Below, in pieces: positions 7,896 to 17,443 of a DNA stretch of 33,196 nt (position 1 is its first letter; each line of letters starts with the position of its first letter). Position numbers and translations under genes: made by a program. Source of the DNA: Bacteroidota bacterium (GTDB lineage Bacteria; Bacteroidota; Ignavibacteria; UBA10030); contig JALONQ010000026.1 of the NCBI GenBank assembly GCA_025454835.1, positions 1-33,196 on the forward strand. Direction: 5' to 3'. The notes beneath the pieces are model-generated. The model did no database searches, was not told where the DNA came from, and worked only from the letters and a program-made list of their open reading frames with translations.

Positions 7896-10800
7896 TTACT
7901 TCACCAGCATCATCTTCTTTGCTTGCACGAAGGTCGACCCGTCGGATCCTCGAGCCACTAGACGGTAGATGTAAAGCCCCGACGGATGGCGATCCGCATT
8001 CCACGCGATCTGACGCGAACCGGCTGATTGCTCCGCCAGCACGATCGTCTCGATCAACTGACCAAGCACGTTGAATACCCTCAGCGTAACGCGGGAGGTC
8101 ATGGGCAGATCATACCGGATCGTCGTGGAGGGATTGAACGGATTGGGAAAGTTCTGCTCCAATCGGAAGCTGGACGGAACAGACATGGCCACTTCATCAA
8201 CGCCGCTCACGGTCGTACTTCGATACAAGCCCTCGCCAGAGGTGCCGACCAGGACGGCCGAGGGCACTCGAGAGATCGTCGTGATCCACGGACGCGAACC
8301 AATGCCGACTCCCGCGGAGACGTTCGTGAAGCTCTCTCCGTCGTCCACGGAGCGGAAGACGCCCGACTCGACTGTGCCGGCGGTGGCATCGGCACGCGTA
8401 CCCACCAGGAGTTCTCCCGAGCTGCCATGGGCCAGGAAGGTGATCGAGCCTTGACCGCCGATGAACAGACCTGTTGCCTGAAGCACAGACCATGAAGCCC
8501 CGAGATCGCTTGAGCGAAACAGATTGCCGGAGCCTGCGACAAGCGTTCCACCCGGGTCAAACGCCAAGGGGCCGCTGAAGTAACTCGGGTCGGCCCAAGT
8601 GGCCCCTCCGTCGGCCGAGAGAGAAAGCCCACCGCTCCGCACAGCTGCGACAGCGCCCGATGAACTCGCCGCCAGAAAACTCACCCGCTGGTTTGATCCG
8701 AGAGTGTCCTCCAGAACGGTTTGCCAAGAAAGCCCGGCGTCCGTGGTCTTCAGGACCCGCCCGCTCGGTGTCCGGCTAAGTCCGGAGTTGTTTCTGGGGT
8801 TCTGGAGGCCGATATAGGCCACGCCCGCAGGTCCTGCGGCGCCAGCAAGTACGGTCTCGTAGTAGTCGCCGGAAACGAATGACCTCGAAAGAGCCCACGT
8901 GAGTCCGACATCGACTGACCGGTACAGGTTCGAGCCGCTCCAAGCGTACGTGGTCCCGTCGGAGCCCGCAAAAATGCCCCCGGCAGAGGACACACTGAAT
9001 CCCGAACTGCTGGGCTCCCAGGTGATGCCCAGGTCCGGAGAACGATAGATGCCGCGGCTGGTCGCCATGAGCACCGTCCCGCCTGTCATGACGAATCCGT
9101 TGACGGTCAATGCGTTGTAGCCCTGCGAGGACTCTGACCACGTGGCTCCGTCATCGGTGGACCGGATGATCGTCCCGCGCGCCGCGCCCAGAAGGAGGCC
9201 GCCACTATGGCGCAACACGGTGTGGGCTCGGGAGTACATGCCTGATCCCGATGACCACGTGCCACCGTTGTCCGTGGAAAGGAACCATTCATCCCCACCT
9301 GCTCCGGCGTAGACCTCCCCGCCCGATCCGTAGGCAAGACGCGATATCCGCGTCGGGCTTGTCGGAATCGGCATCTGCTGCCAAGAATTGCCAAGATCGG
9401 TCGAACGGTAGAGTGCGCTGTCCGTCCCAAAGAAGAGGGATTGCGATGGACTCAGGCTCAGCACTCTTCCGGAATTTCCCGAGGTGAAGACGATGGCCCA
9501 AGTCTTGCCCGAATCCAGTGAACGAATGACCTCGCCTCGGGAATAGGTGAAGAGCTTACCGTGCCCGTCCGTGATGAGCCCGTAGGACAGCACCCCCCCT
9601 ATGCCCGGCAACCTGGATTGGAATGTCCAGGTCACTCCAGCATCGGTCGACCGAATGATGTCATCGGTGTTTGTCCGAACGAATACGGCGCCCGAAGCGT
9701 CGACGCAGAGGGCCGAGGTCACATCTCTGTGCTGGAAGCTCCAAGTTGCGCCGTGATCGACGGACTTGAATAACCCCCGAAATCCTGCCGCCAGGATCGT
9801 TCCGTCCGGAAGCGATGCGGCATCGTAGACGTAGGCCATGCCGTTGCCGGCGACCCTTTGCCATGTCACACCCGCATCGGTCGAGCGATACGCTCCCGTA
9901 CCTGGGAACGAGAAGATCCTTCCGGCGCTGTCCCGGATCATCTTCGATACGGGACCGCCGAAGGGGCCGGTCCCAGCCGTCCAGAAGGACGTTCGGGTGG
10001 TCCGTGGCGAAACAGGGATCAGGACCGAATCCCGCCACTGGTTTCTGTCATCATCAGTGATCATGAACCGAAGCACGTACGTTGATGATTGCCAGAGGTC
10101 GGGGATCAGCGCTTCCAGCCATGTACTGTCGTTGCTCGGATCGTAAGTCAGGCGCGTCTCGGCTCCCGGGACCATGGTGTTGAACGAGAGTGTCTTCGGG
10201 CTATCACCTCCAAACACGGATACGCTACTACCCGATAGCTTCACACCGTTTAGCGTGAACGGTGTTTGATTCCTCACCGTCACGACGATCCTGCCGAATT
10301 CACCCTGCGTGAGCACACCGTCCTGCCCCACATTGTCGTAGACGACCGATGGCTGAGTGACGTCGATCTCACCAGCCGTCACAATACCATTCCCATCCAG
10401 CTTGACGCTGAACGGAGTTCCCGCGAGCGGAACAAGATTCACCCGGCCATCGAGTGGTGCCTGACGTCGGGCGATGGTGATCGTGCCTCCATATCGGCCG
10501 TCATCCGACGATCCGTCCTCGTGCAGTCCATCGTCGAACAGCGGTACTTCGGCAACGGTCGCTCCGGCACTTGTCAACAGCGACACGCTCACGCTCTGAA
10601 ACGCCCGCTCAGCATCGAATGCGATCATTCGAATCGTGGCTTCGTTTGCACTAGGAAACGTCAGGATACGTTCGACAACCGGCACGTTGGGCAATGAGAA
10701 AAGTCGGGTGTACATGATCTGCGCATACTGGTCGACATAGCGCAACTCCGCCACGCTCGACAGGCGGTCTGCTCCGAGTGCGGCGAGTAACGCCGTCACA

Positions 10801-12347
10801 ACCTCTTGCGTGTCGCCGGGCGCCATCGAGAACGGTCCCGTGGTCATGAGCAGACGCCGATCACCGGCCGCGAACGACCATGATTGACCAAGCCCGTCAA
10901 GCCAACCGGTTCCCGTCGTCGGATCCCCGGAGAGCGGATACTTTGACGGAGAACCTCCCGGCGGGTAGGCATATGGCTCATCTGAAGTCGTCAAATCACC
11001 CAACGGAGCGAATCCCCTGAGCATCTTCCACCAACGACCCGTCCCTCGCAGATAGTTGGCAGAGCCCGTTGGTGGATCGGAGTAAGGCGATCCCGCTGAA
11101 AAATAGGCGAATGACGACATGCCGAGATTCCTGAATCCGGCCAGCCTCTTGAGGTCGAACACGGCACTGTCCCCGGGAGCGGGAACGACCGGCCCGGCCA
11201 AGAAGTCATACCCGCCCGCGGGCGGCGGCAGCTTGAAGATGCTGTATTCACCATCGACCGTCGACCCGTTGTACGCGTACCCGAGGCTGAGCACGCTATC
11301 GCAGCCGATCAGGTCGTCGCCGGCATTGCCGATATCCGGATCGGACCACTGGCAGACGAACATCGAGTCGATCCAGAACGCCCCGAACTGATCTCCGGGA
11401 GCGGTTGAGGTGTCGACCCCCCCCTTGTTGATGATCTTGTAGCGATTGAAGATGACGTTCGAGAGGTCGTCCGTTCGGTTGTAACCCCAGACCGTCTTCT
11501 GAATCTCTAGCCCGAGCGGATACGAACCGACGAACGATAATGCGGACGACGTGTTGAGGTCGTTGTACACCGTCCAGATCACTTGGTCCGCGGGTCGGCT
11601 CAAGTCGGCCCCTGCCACACCCGGTTCATCGTAGTTGCCGCTGACCAACTGGTCGACCGAAAAGCTCGGACTGAATTCGGGGGGCGCCTGGTAGCCTGGC
11701 GTTCCATTCCGTTCAATGTAGGGGGCTCCTTTCCATACGGGCCATTGCGACCAATCAAAAGCGTACTGCGAGACGACGGCTGCCTTCTGAGTCGGCGTGA
11801 CGGCCGATTGCGGAACCTCGTACACGGAGGCGGCATCGCGCAGGACTTGGGCGTCGGTCAAGCTGTAGTAGCCTCTCCGGATACGCCAGATGCGCGTATC
11901 AGTGCCTGAGGGATTCTCCACTCCAATGCCGACGGCAGGACCGAACAGGGGATCGATGATCCTGCCTGCCTTCGTACCGACGCCATACGTGCCGCCGCCG
12001 ACTCTGATGTTCTGAGTGCCGGACGGCGAATAGGGATTGGTCCGCGCAGGATTCGTGAAGACTTTCCCTCCCCAGACCAATCCGTCCTGGTAGATGAAGC
12101 TTCCCGTGCCTCGCGGGAAGTACGCTCCATCATCCGCGCCCGGAGAGTGATTGGACTGGCCGTCGTAGCGGGACCAGGTGGTGATATTGTTGATATTCAT
12201 GACAGCGTGCTGTGGCGTCCCGACGACCTGAGCGAGACCCAGCGGAGTGGTGATCCTCTCCCTCGCGGGCTTCTGAGCACTCACCGACGTCATCACCAGC
12301 ATCACGGCTACCGTAGCCGTCATCCATCGATGGAATGGAGTTGTCAT
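7896..12347 (-). CDS. Secreted Asp-box (BNR) repeat protein with T9SS sorting domain
   Basis: A 1483-residue exported protein, probably released or anchored at the cell surface by the type IX secretion system. The N-terminal signal peptide (TATVAVMLVMTSVSA|Q) is clear. Residues about 30-810 form a region without a family name I can assign; it includes a calcium-loop-like segment (DDGLHEDGSSDDGRYGG). Residues about 819-1340 hold 13 Asp-boxes (S-x-D-x-G-x-T/S-W, e.g. RSTDAGVTW, KSVDHGATW, RSPDLGITW, last copy RSVDDGESF) spaced about 43 residues apart, which predicts one or two beta-propellers as in sialidase/VPS10/photosystem-assembly-type proteins. Residues about 1391-1483 are the type A sorting domain (QNFPNPFNPSTTIRYDLP, then VFNVLGQLIET, then SGLYIYRL). 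Asp-boxes alone do not prove sialidase activity, and no catalytic Arg triad could be assigned. Start ATG 12347 is supported by AAGGAG 6 nt upstream. Confidence 0.9.
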   Translation of the reverse strand: MTTPFHRWMTATVAVMLVMTSVSAQKPARERITTPLGLAQVVGTPQHAVMNINNITTWSRYDGQSNHSPGADDGAYFPRGTGSFIYQDGLVWGGKVFTNPARTNPYSPSGTQNIRVGGGTYGVGTKAGRIIDPLFGPAVGIGVENPSGTDTRIWRIRRGYYSLTDAQVLRDAASVYEVPQSAVTPTQKAAVVSQYAFDWSQWPVWKGAPYIERNGTPGYQAPPEFSPSFSVDQLVSGNYDEPGVAGADLSRPADQVIWTVYNDLNTSSALSFVGSYPLGLEIQKTVWGYNRTDDLSNVIFNRYKIINKGGVDTSTAPGDQFGAFWIDSMFVCQWSDPDIGNAGDDLIGCDSVLSLGYAYNGSTVDGEYSIFKLPPPAGGYDFLAGPVVPAPGDSAVFDLKRLAGFRNLGMSSFAYFSAGSPYSDPPTGSANYLRGTGRWWKMLRGFAPLGDLTTSDEPYAYPPGGSPSKYPLSGDPTTGTGWLDGLGQSWSFAAGDRRLLMTTGPFSMAPGDTQEVVTALLAALGADRLSSVAELRYVDQYAQIMYTRLFSLPNVPVVERILTFPSANEATIRMIAFDAERAFQSVSVSLLTSAGATVAEVPLFDDGLHEDGSSDDGRYGGTITIARRQAPLDGRVNLVPLAGTPFSVKLDGNGIVTAGEIDVTQPSVVYDNVGQDGVLTQGEFGRIVVTVRNQTPFTLNGVKLSGSSVSVFGGDSPKTLSFNTMVPGAETRLTYDPSNDSTWLEALIPDLWQSSTYVLRFMITDDDRNQWRDSVLIPVSPRTTRTSFWTAGTGPFGGPVSKMIRDSAGRIFSFPGTGAYRSTDAGVTWQRVAGNGMAYVYDAASLPDGTILAAGFRGLFKSVDHGATWSFQHRDVTSALCVDASGAVFVRTNTDDIIRSTDAGVTWTFQSRLPGIGGVLSYGLITDGHGKLFTYSRGEVIRSLDSGKTWAIVFTSGNSGRVLSLSPSQSLFFGTDSALYRSTDLGNSWQQMPIPTSPTRISRLAYGSGGEVYAGAGGDEWFLSTDNGGTWSSGSGMYSRAHTVLRHSGGLLLGAARGTIIRSTDDGATWSESSQGYNALTVNGFVMTGGTVLMATSRGIYRSPDLGITWEPSSSGFSVSSAGGIFAGSDGTTYAWSGSNLYRSVDVGLTWALSRSFVSGDYYETVLAGAAGPAGVAYIGLQNPRNNSGLSRTPSGRVLKTTDAGLSWQTVLEDTLGSNQRVSFLAASSSGAVAAVRSGGLSLSADGGATWADPSYFSGPLAFDPGGTLVAGSGNLFRSSDLGASWSVLQATGLFIGGQGSITFLAHGSSGELLVGTRADATAGTVESGVFRSVDDGESFTNVSAGVGIGSRPWITTISRVPSAVLVGTSGEGLYRSTTVSGVDEVAMSVPSSFRLEQNFPNPFNPSTTIRYDLPMTSRVTLRVFNVLGQLIETIVLAEQSAGSRQIAWNADRHPSGLYIYRLVARGSDGSTFVQAKKMMLVK

Positions 12348-12745
12348 GGACTTCTCCTTGTGCACGTTGGTCTTTCAGAGACGCCGAAACGACCGGCATT
12401 CGCATGAACCGAGTTCCCGGCCTTCGCCCAAGCTTCATTCGCTACCAGAACAATGGAGGTCACACTGAAGAATGCACAAGCCCACACCACGGCCATCGAC
12501 CGCTGATGTGGGCTCATTGAGAAGGAGTATGCCAGATCATCCGAACACCTTGGCTCACCCCTTTGGGATCAAGTCGTCGGAGAATTGCTGCGTTGCAGCA
12601 ACGGCAAAGTGGGAATATCCTACTTCGGGGTCAAGTGAATCCACGAGAAGGCTTTCTCACAGTCGCGAACGGTGGTAGTTCGGGAGGTAAGCCCCTATGT
12701 GTCGTATCTGATGAGTCGATCACCCCCGGCCGACGACAATGCCGT
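12348..12745. other. 398-bp gap upstream of the secreted Asp-box gene
   Basis: No gene is supported here. It holds the ribosome site AAGGAG (12354-12359, - strand) for the secreted protein, an inverted repeat AGCCCACA (12479-12486) / TGTGGGCT (12507-12514), and a short palindrome TTGCTGC-GTT-GCAGCAA (12585-12601). Either could be part of a long leader or operator. No convincing promoter box was found. The tyrA gene ends at 12746 without a visible terminator. Confidence 0.5.
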
Positions 12746-13837
12746 TCAGTCTTCCCCAATCGCCCCTTTCGCGCGCTTCGCTTCGGCCGGCGACTCGAAC
12801 CAAAGCCGGAACGTTCCGCCCAATCCTTCGCGCACCTTCACAAGTTCAATGTCCTTCACATTGATCTTCGCCGTTGCCAGCGCTCTCAGGACCTTCAACA
12901 GCGCTCCCGGCCGATCCTCGACGAACACCTGGACATCGGTCAGCGTGTGCAGAAATCCCTTCATCTCCGCCGGGATCTGGGCCCGAAGCTCGCGGGCACC
13001 TTTGAAGGACTTCGAAAGGCCTCGCGGAGCACGACGCAGCGCCCGGTCCATTCGATCGAGTTCATGCCGATACAGCTTCAACGCATGACGCACGTCGCGA
13101 CGGTTCGACTCGAGAATATCTCCCCAGAATCCGAACGGACTCGACGCGATCCGCGTCATGTCGCGGAATCCTCCGGCGCCGAGCGGGAGATGGCGCGAAG
13201 CGACCCGGTGCTTCCCTGCTGAACGCATCAGAGCCACGGCCGCCAATTGGGGCACATGACTCAATGCCGCAACCGCGGCATCGTGCGTTGATCCCTCCAT
13301 GCGAACGACCCGGGCACCGACCTGCGCCAGGAATGTCTCCAGCTTCGTCGTACGTCGCTCCGGGGTGTTCTCCATCGGAGAGAGGACATAGAAGGCATTC
13401 TCGAACAAGAGCGGATGAGCGGCTTCGATCCCCGACCGTTCGGATCCGGCCATCGGATGGCCTCCGATGAAGTTTCCCTTGGGGAAGAAACGCTGAGCGG
13501 CCATGAGGACCTCGCGCTTGACCGAGCCTGTGTCGGTCACGAGGGTCGTGGCAGGAACGTGGGGAGCGATCGACTTCAGCTGCCGGAGGATCTCCCTGGC
13601 CGGGAGGGCGAGGATGACGAGGTCGGCGATGCCGACGGCGTGGTGAAGGTCGTGGGCCGCATGCTGGACCGCTCCGATCTCGCAGGCCCGCTTGAGAACG
13701 GCGCGGCGATCATAGCCGACGACGTGGACGTCCTTGAACGTTCTGCGGATGGCGAGCCCCAGCGAGCCGCCGATGAGCCCGACACCGATGATGAGGACGG
13801 AGGGGAATGGGGACGAGGCGAGGGTCGTGCGAGACAT
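12746..13837 (-). CDS. tyrA: Prephenate dehydrogenase with C-terminal ACT domain
   Basis: TyrA oxidatively decarboxylates prephenate to 4-hydroxyphenylpyruvate with NAD(P)+, on the tyrosine branch. The 363-residue protein has an N-terminal Rossmann fold with GVGLIGGS (residues 18-25), TDTGSVK, the family motif HPMAGSE at 127-133, and an all-helical second half with LSHVPQ (catalytic His region). Residues about 301-363 (VFVEDRPGALLKVLRALA, then INVKDIEL) are an ACT domain, which usually means feedback control by an amino acid, here most likely tyrosine. It lies 160 bp downstream of the DAHP synthase gene on the same strand, so both are probably aromatic-pathway genes under related control. The short leader directly upstream of the ATG is filled by a heptamer array. 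No Shine-Dalgarno sequence is seen. Confidence 0.93.
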   Translation of the reverse strand: MSRTTLASSPFPSVLIIGVGLIGGSLGLAIRRTFKDVHVVGYDRRAVLKRACEIGAVQHAAHDLHHAVGIADLVILALPAREILRQLKSIAPHVPATTLVTDTGSVKREVLMAAQRFFPKGNFIGGHPMAGSERSGIEAAHPLLFENAFYVLSPMENTPERRTTKLETFLAQVGARVVRMEGSTHDAAVAALSHVPQLAAVALMRSAGKHRVASRHLPLGAGGFRDMTRIASSPFGFWGDILESNRRDVRHALKLYRHELDRMDRALRRAPRGLSKSFKGARELRAQIPAEMKGFLHTLTDVQVFVEDRPGALLKVLRALATAKINVKDIELVKVREGLGGTFRLWFESPAEAKRAKGAIGED

Positions 13838-13841
13838 GGGA

Positions 13842-13890
13842 ATTGTCGATTGTCGATTGACGATTGTCGATTAACGATTGTCGATCGTGA
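13842..13890. repeat. ATTGTCG heptamer array upstream of tyrA
   Basis: Six tandem heptamers (ATTGTCG, ATTGTCG, ATTGACG, ATTGTCG, ATTAACG, ATTGTCG; 13842-13883) are followed by one decayed copy. The array ends 4 bp from the tyrA start codon, so it occupies the ribosome-binding region of the tyrA message. Copy-number change by slippage could alter translation, which is inference. Confidence 0.85.
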
Positions 13891-13997
13891 GATCAACGCT
13901 GCAGACGATGGTGGCTGGTGTCGTTGGCAGTTCGCTTCCCTCTCTTCGCTTCAGGGCCATCGGAACTCACTCGGGATCCGTCTTCCCATTCACCGCT

Positions 13998-15014
13998 TCA
14001 AGCTATTCTCCGCCCAATGGCCTCCGCAATGATCTTCACCTCGCGCATCAGTTGCTCGAACTGATCGGGGAACAACGATTGGGCGCCATCAGACTTGGCG
14101 TGGTCGGGATCGTGGTGCACCTCCACCATGATCCCGTCGGCACCGGCGGCCACCGCGGCACGCGCCATCGGAATGACCTTGTCTCTGAGGCCGATACCGT
14201 GCGATGGGTCCGCAATGATCGGAAGATGACTCCGCTTCTTCACGAGCGGGATGGCGCCGATATCCATCGTGTTGCGGGTCGAGGGCTCGAACGTCCGGAT
14301 CCCCCGCTCGCACAGCATCACGTTGTGATTGCCACCGGACAAGATATACTCGGCCGACATCAACCATTCTTCGATCGTCGCCGACAGACCACGCTTGAGC
14401 ATGACCGGTTTTGACGCCTTGCCGAGATCTCGCAGAAACGTGTAGTTCTGCATATTCCGAGCACCCACCTGAAGGATATCACTGTATCGCTCCACCATGT
14501 CGATCTGGCTCCGGTCCATCACCTCCGTGATCACCGCCAGCCCATGCGCGTCCGCGGCCTGCCGCATGAACGTCAGACCCTCCTCGCCGAGTCCCTGGAA
14601 GGCATACGGCGACGTGCGAGGCTTGAATGCGCCGCCCCGGAGCACCGTCGCGCCGGCCGCTTTCACGCGCTTCGCAATGATGTGGATCTGCTCTTCACTT
14701 TCGACGGAGCAGGGTCCGGCCATCACGACGACCGGATCGCGTCCGACCTCGACAGAGCCGATCGGGATGACCGTCCCTTCCTCCCGGAACGCCCGGCTGG
14801 CCAGCTTGTACGGGTCGGAAATGCGCACCACCTCAGCCACCCCGGGCAGCAACTCCACCTGCCGGTGGTCAAAGTCAGGCTGGACGCCGATGGCGCCGAT
14901 GACGGTGTGTTGGACTCCGGTCGATCGGTGAATGTCGAAGCCATGTTCCGTGAGGAACTTGATGATGGCTTCGATGTCGTGCTCAGTGGCGTGAGGTGTG
15001 GTAACGACGATCAT
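13998..15014 (-). CDS. aroF: 3-deoxy-7-phosphoheptulonate (DAHP) synthase, type I-beta with regulatory domain
   Basis: DAHP synthase condenses PEP with erythrose 4-phosphate, the first step of the shikimate pathway. The product is 338 residues, with an N-terminal ferredoxin-like regulatory domain (about 1-65, [17 protein letters not shown]) fused to the (beta/alpha)8 barrel, as in the Thermotoga-type enzyme. Barrel motifs seen: AGPCSVES (metal-binding Cys), [16 protein letters not shown] (PEP/E4P site), [16 protein letters not shown], and ADPSHGIG. The domain fusion implies feedback inhibition, commonly by tyrosine or phenylalanine in this subclass. It is followed by tyrA. A TATAAT box lies 16 nt before the start codon. 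The symbol aroF is used loosely for this class; aroG or aroA would be equally common. Confidence 0.95.
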   Translation of the reverse strand: MIVVTTPHATEHDIEAIIKFLTEHGFDIHRSTGVQHTVIGAIGVQPDFDHRQVELLPGVAEVVRISDPYKLASRAFREEGTVIPIGSVEVGRDPVVVMAGPCSVESEEQIHIIAKRVKAAGATVLRGGAFKPRTSPYAFQGLGEEGLTFMRQAADAHGLAVITEVMDRSQIDMVERYSDILQVGARNMQNYTFLRDLGKASKPVMLKRGLSATIEEWLMSAEYILSGGNHNVMLCERGIRTFEPSTRNTMDIGAIPLVKKRSHLPIIADPSHGIGLRDKVIPMARAAVAAGADGIMVEVHHDPDHAKSDGAQSLFPDQFEQLMREVKIIAEAIGRRIA

Positions 15015-15029
15015 GTACCTTGGAAGATC

Positions 15030-15035
15030 ATTATA
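15030..15035 (-). promoter_or_regulatory. Possible -10 box for the DAHP synthase gene
   Basis: On the minus strand a perfect TATAAT lies 16 nt upstream of ATG 15014, leaving a very short leader. The -35 position at 17 bp reads CTTCCT, which is poor. A CACCTTC heptamer repeat (15035-15047) overlaps the spacer. Confidence 0.3.
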
Positions 15036-15047
15036 AGGTGGAAGGTG
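15035..15047 (-). repeat. CACCTTC heptamer repeat, inverted copy
   Basis: The minus strand reads CACCTTCCACCTT, identical over 13 bases to the array at 2221. The rest of the 149-bp gap to lptB holds only a weak bulged stem (15088-15119) without a T-run. Confidence 0.5.
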
Positions 15048-15163
15048 AGAGGAGGAAGGAGTTGGGAAGGGGCCATTCCGATGACCTCAGGGGGATTCTG
15101 CAGTGCCGGACCCTCCCTGATCCTTACCATTCTCCTTTCTCTATTCTCTTCTGACTCGTGTGC

Positions 15164-15910
15164 TCAATACCTGTCCAGCTTGAAGCTCTCGCCCAGATAC
15201 AGCTTTCTCGCTTCTGGATCATTCGCCAGTTCCTCTGCGGTACCGTGCTTCAGGATGCGCCCTTCGAACAGAAGAAATGAGCGGTCCGTGATCGAGAGGG
15301 TCTCATGCACATTGTGGTCGGTGATGAGCACGCCGAGATTGCGCGACCTGAGACCCCGGACGATGGTCATGAGGTCTTCGACGGCGATCGGATCGATGCC
15401 CGCGAAAGGCTCGTCGAGCAGAATGAACTTCGGGTCGAGCGCCAGCGCCCGTGCGATCTCCGTCCGGCGCCGCTCGCCCCCTGACAGGACGAAACCCTGG
15501 CTCTTCGCGATGCGGGTCAGGCCGAAGTCGTCGAGCAGGCGGTCCGTCCGGGCATGCTGCTCCTTTGAACTCAGCTTCGTCATCTGGAGCACGGCCAGGA
15601 TGTTGTCGCGAACCGACAACTTGCGAAACACCGAGGCCTCTTGCGGAAGGTACCCGATGCCCAGCCGCGCTCGTCGGTACATAGGCTCCGTCGTGATGTC
15701 GGCACCGTCGAGATGCACCGTGCCCGCGTTCGGACGCACCATACCGACCGTCATGTAGAAGGTCGTCGTTTTGCCCGCCCCGTTGGGCCCGAGCAGACCG
15801 ACGATCTCTCCCTGACGCACAGAAACGCTCACGTCGTTGACGACGGTTCGTTTCTTGTACCGCTTGACGAGCCCGCGGGATTCGAGAACACTGTGGCTTG
15901 GCTGGATCAT
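15164..15910 (-). CDS. lptB: LPS export ABC transporter ATP-binding protein
   Basis: LptB is the cytoplasmic ATPase that, with LptFG, extracts lipopolysaccharide from the inner membrane and pushes it along the LptC-LptA bridge. From ATG 15910 it is 248 residues, close to the family length. Seen: Walker A GPNGAGKTT (41-49), Q-loop in GIGYLPQEASVFRKL, ABC signature LSGGERRR, Walker B FILLDEPFAGIDP, and H-loop ITDHNV. The phrases YLPQEASVFRKL and LSGGERRRTEIARALA are highly characteristic of LptB rather than of other ABC ATPases. The in-frame GTG at 16000 would add 30 unrelated residues. It is the last gene of the kdsA-lptB operon; lptF/lptG are not in the window. Confidence 0.96.
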   Translation of the reverse strand: MIQPSHSVLESRGLVKRYKKRTVVNDVSVSVRQGEIVGLLGPNGAGKTTTFYMTVGMVRPNAGTVHLDGADITTEPMYRRARLGIGYLPQEASVFRKLSVRDNILAVLQMTKLSSKEQHARTDRLLDDFGLTRIAKSQGFVLSGGERRRTEIARALALDPKFILLDEPFAGIDPIAVEDLMTIVRGLRSRNLGVLITDHNVHETLSITDRSFLLFEGRILKHGTAEELANDPEARKLYLGESFKLDRY

Positions 15911-16036
15911 GTCAGAGTCGGGATTCAAATGCTTCAATCGTCCAGGTCTCCCAGCCCGCCCCGGAACACCTTCGTCGGCGGGCAAGCAACCTGCGAACAC
16001 AGGGCCAAACGCCTGAAGTCAAACCCGTCAACACCG

Positions 16037-17350
16037 CTAGGGCGTCTCTGCGTCGGACATCGTCAGGCCGATCCGCGTCGGCCTGGATCGAAGCCAGCGG
16101 AAGCCGTCGAGGTTGTTTTCGGATTCCCTGCCGTTCACCATCTTCTCCGGCAGGAATTCGCCCTGCACGCCCCGCATCACCTTAATGCGGTCGATCTGCC
16201 CATCGGCAAAGTCCATGATGATCCGGTCGCCGCTCGAACGGTTGGCGCCATTGGGAGCCGCATCATCATACAAGTAGTAGAGACTGGTCGCCGTCCCTTC
16301 GGCATCGATCTGCTGCACCTTTCCGTCGGCGAACCGCATCGTGATGCGGCGACCCGTCAACTGGTCGAACCGCCCCGGACGAAGCGAGTCGGCCCGCGAG
16401 ACCGCCATGGCCCTTCCGCGAACCAAGACCGAATGAAGCTTGCGATCCCTCAGCCGGATCTCGATCGTATCGCCCGTGAGCTGGTTGCGGCCATGCCACA
16501 CCACCGGGTCGCCGGACAGCACGATCCGGTCGGCGCCCGTGTAGAAGGCCGCCAGAGCGCACCGGGCAGCAAGGTCGGTCCGGGCGATGCGTACGCTATC
16601 GCTCGCGATCAGGACCCGTTCGGCACCGCCCAACGATTCCATCCGAATGCTCGCGACCAGCAATGTATCGACCCCGCCGTCGGAAGTGCTGTCGGCCTGG
16701 AGCATCCGGGCGGCACGCGGAACAACGGACCGGTCCTCGGCGTCGAGGTTGATCAACGAATCACCGAAGACCGTGGTTCCATCTGACAGCTGGCGTACGC
16801 GCACATCCCCCACGGCAATCGACCGTTGATCCGATTCCCAGAACGTCAACCGGTCGCTCGTCAGCACCGAGGCGGAGTCTTCGACCTTCACGGACCCGGT
16901 GAACACGGCCCGTCGCTCATCCGGAAAGTACTCACCGTCGGACGACGTGAGCACCGAGCCGGTCCGTTCCAGGCGCACACGCCCCCGCATGACCACGCGT
17001 CGCTGCAGACCGTAATACACGCCCTCATCGGCGAAGATCGTCACCGTGTCCCGACGCACGCGGACACGTTGATAGAGCTCCAGGCGCTCGTCGGCGATGA
17101 ATTGCAGCGCCCGGTCTGACCAGACATTGACGAAGCCGCCCTCGCGCAGGTTCTGGACGAAATGGACATTCCCGATGAGTTCACGAATGTCCTGGCCGTT
17201 CATGATGCGGCCCTTCAACTCCTGGGCCGACTTCAGCTCGATGACGCCCGGCCGTCCCTGCGACCAACCGATGGTGGCCAGCAAACACACGGAGAGCACC
17301 GTCGAGCGGGACATCGACCAGCACCGCTTCCTCTCCCAAGTGACCGTCAT
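16037..17350 (-). CDS. lptA: LptA/OstA-like LPS transport protein
   Basis: A periplasmic protein of the OstA/LptA beta-jellyroll superfamily that would form the LPS bridge across the periplasm. About 437 residues from ATG 17350; ATG 17383 and ATG 17314 are also possible, the last giving a compact signal peptide (MSRSTVLSVCLLATIGWSQ). The mature part is a series of short beta-repeat phrases (VWSDRALQFIADERLELYQR, IFADEGVYYGLQRRVVMRG, TGDTIEIRLRDRKLHSVLVR), the register seen in OstA domains. It is more than twice the length of E. coli LptA, closer to the long OstA-like proteins of Bacteroidota. It lies between lptC and lptB, which strongly supports the assignment. A GC hairpin (17400-17414) lies just upstream. 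Confidence 0.85.
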   Translation of the reverse strand: MTVTWERKRCWSMSRSTVLSVCLLATIGWSQGRPGVIELKSAQELKGRIMNGQDIRELIGNVHFVQNLREGGFVNVWSDRALQFIADERLELYQRVRVRRDTVTIFADEGVYYGLQRRVVMRGRVRLERTGSVLTSSDGEYFPDERRAVFTGSVKVEDSASVLTSDRLTFWESDQRSIAVGDVRVRQLSDGTTVFGDSLINLDAEDRSVVPRAARMLQADSTSDGGVDTLLVASIRMESLGGAERVLIASDSVRIARTDLAARCALAAFYTGADRIVLSGDPVVWHGRNQLTGDTIEIRLRDRKLHSVLVRGRAMAVSRADSLRPGRFDQLTGRRITMRFADGKVQQIDAEGTATSLYYLYDDAAPNGANRSSGDRIIMDFADGQIDRIKVMRGVQGEFLPEKMVNGRESENNLDGFRWLRSRPTRIGLTMSDAETP

Positions 17351-17443
17351 GGCGTCGTTGCTCCGTTCCCCGTCGCGACACATCCGAAAGAGGCCTCGCC
17401 GCCGGACACCGGCGACGGGCGTGATCGTCTTCTTCGTTCCGAC

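Noticed and set aside
7896-9900. Regularly spaced repeats in DNA, considered as a CRISPR or satellite array
   Set aside because: They are codon-degenerate Asp-box protein repeats, not identical DNA repeats with unique spacers.
12585-12601. Palindrome TTGCTGC-GTT-GCAGCAA as terminator of tyrA
   Set aside because: It has no T-run on either strand and lies 145 bp beyond the tyrA stop; kept only as a note in the gap entry.
14544-16786. Plus-strand frames of about 400 and 380 codons
   Set aside because: They are antisense to the DAHP synthase, lptB and lptA genes, which have clear motifs on the minus strand.
17400-17414. CGCCGG-ACA-CCGGCG hairpin between lptC and lptA
   Set aside because: It is short, GC-rich and without T-run; expected by chance in this base composition.
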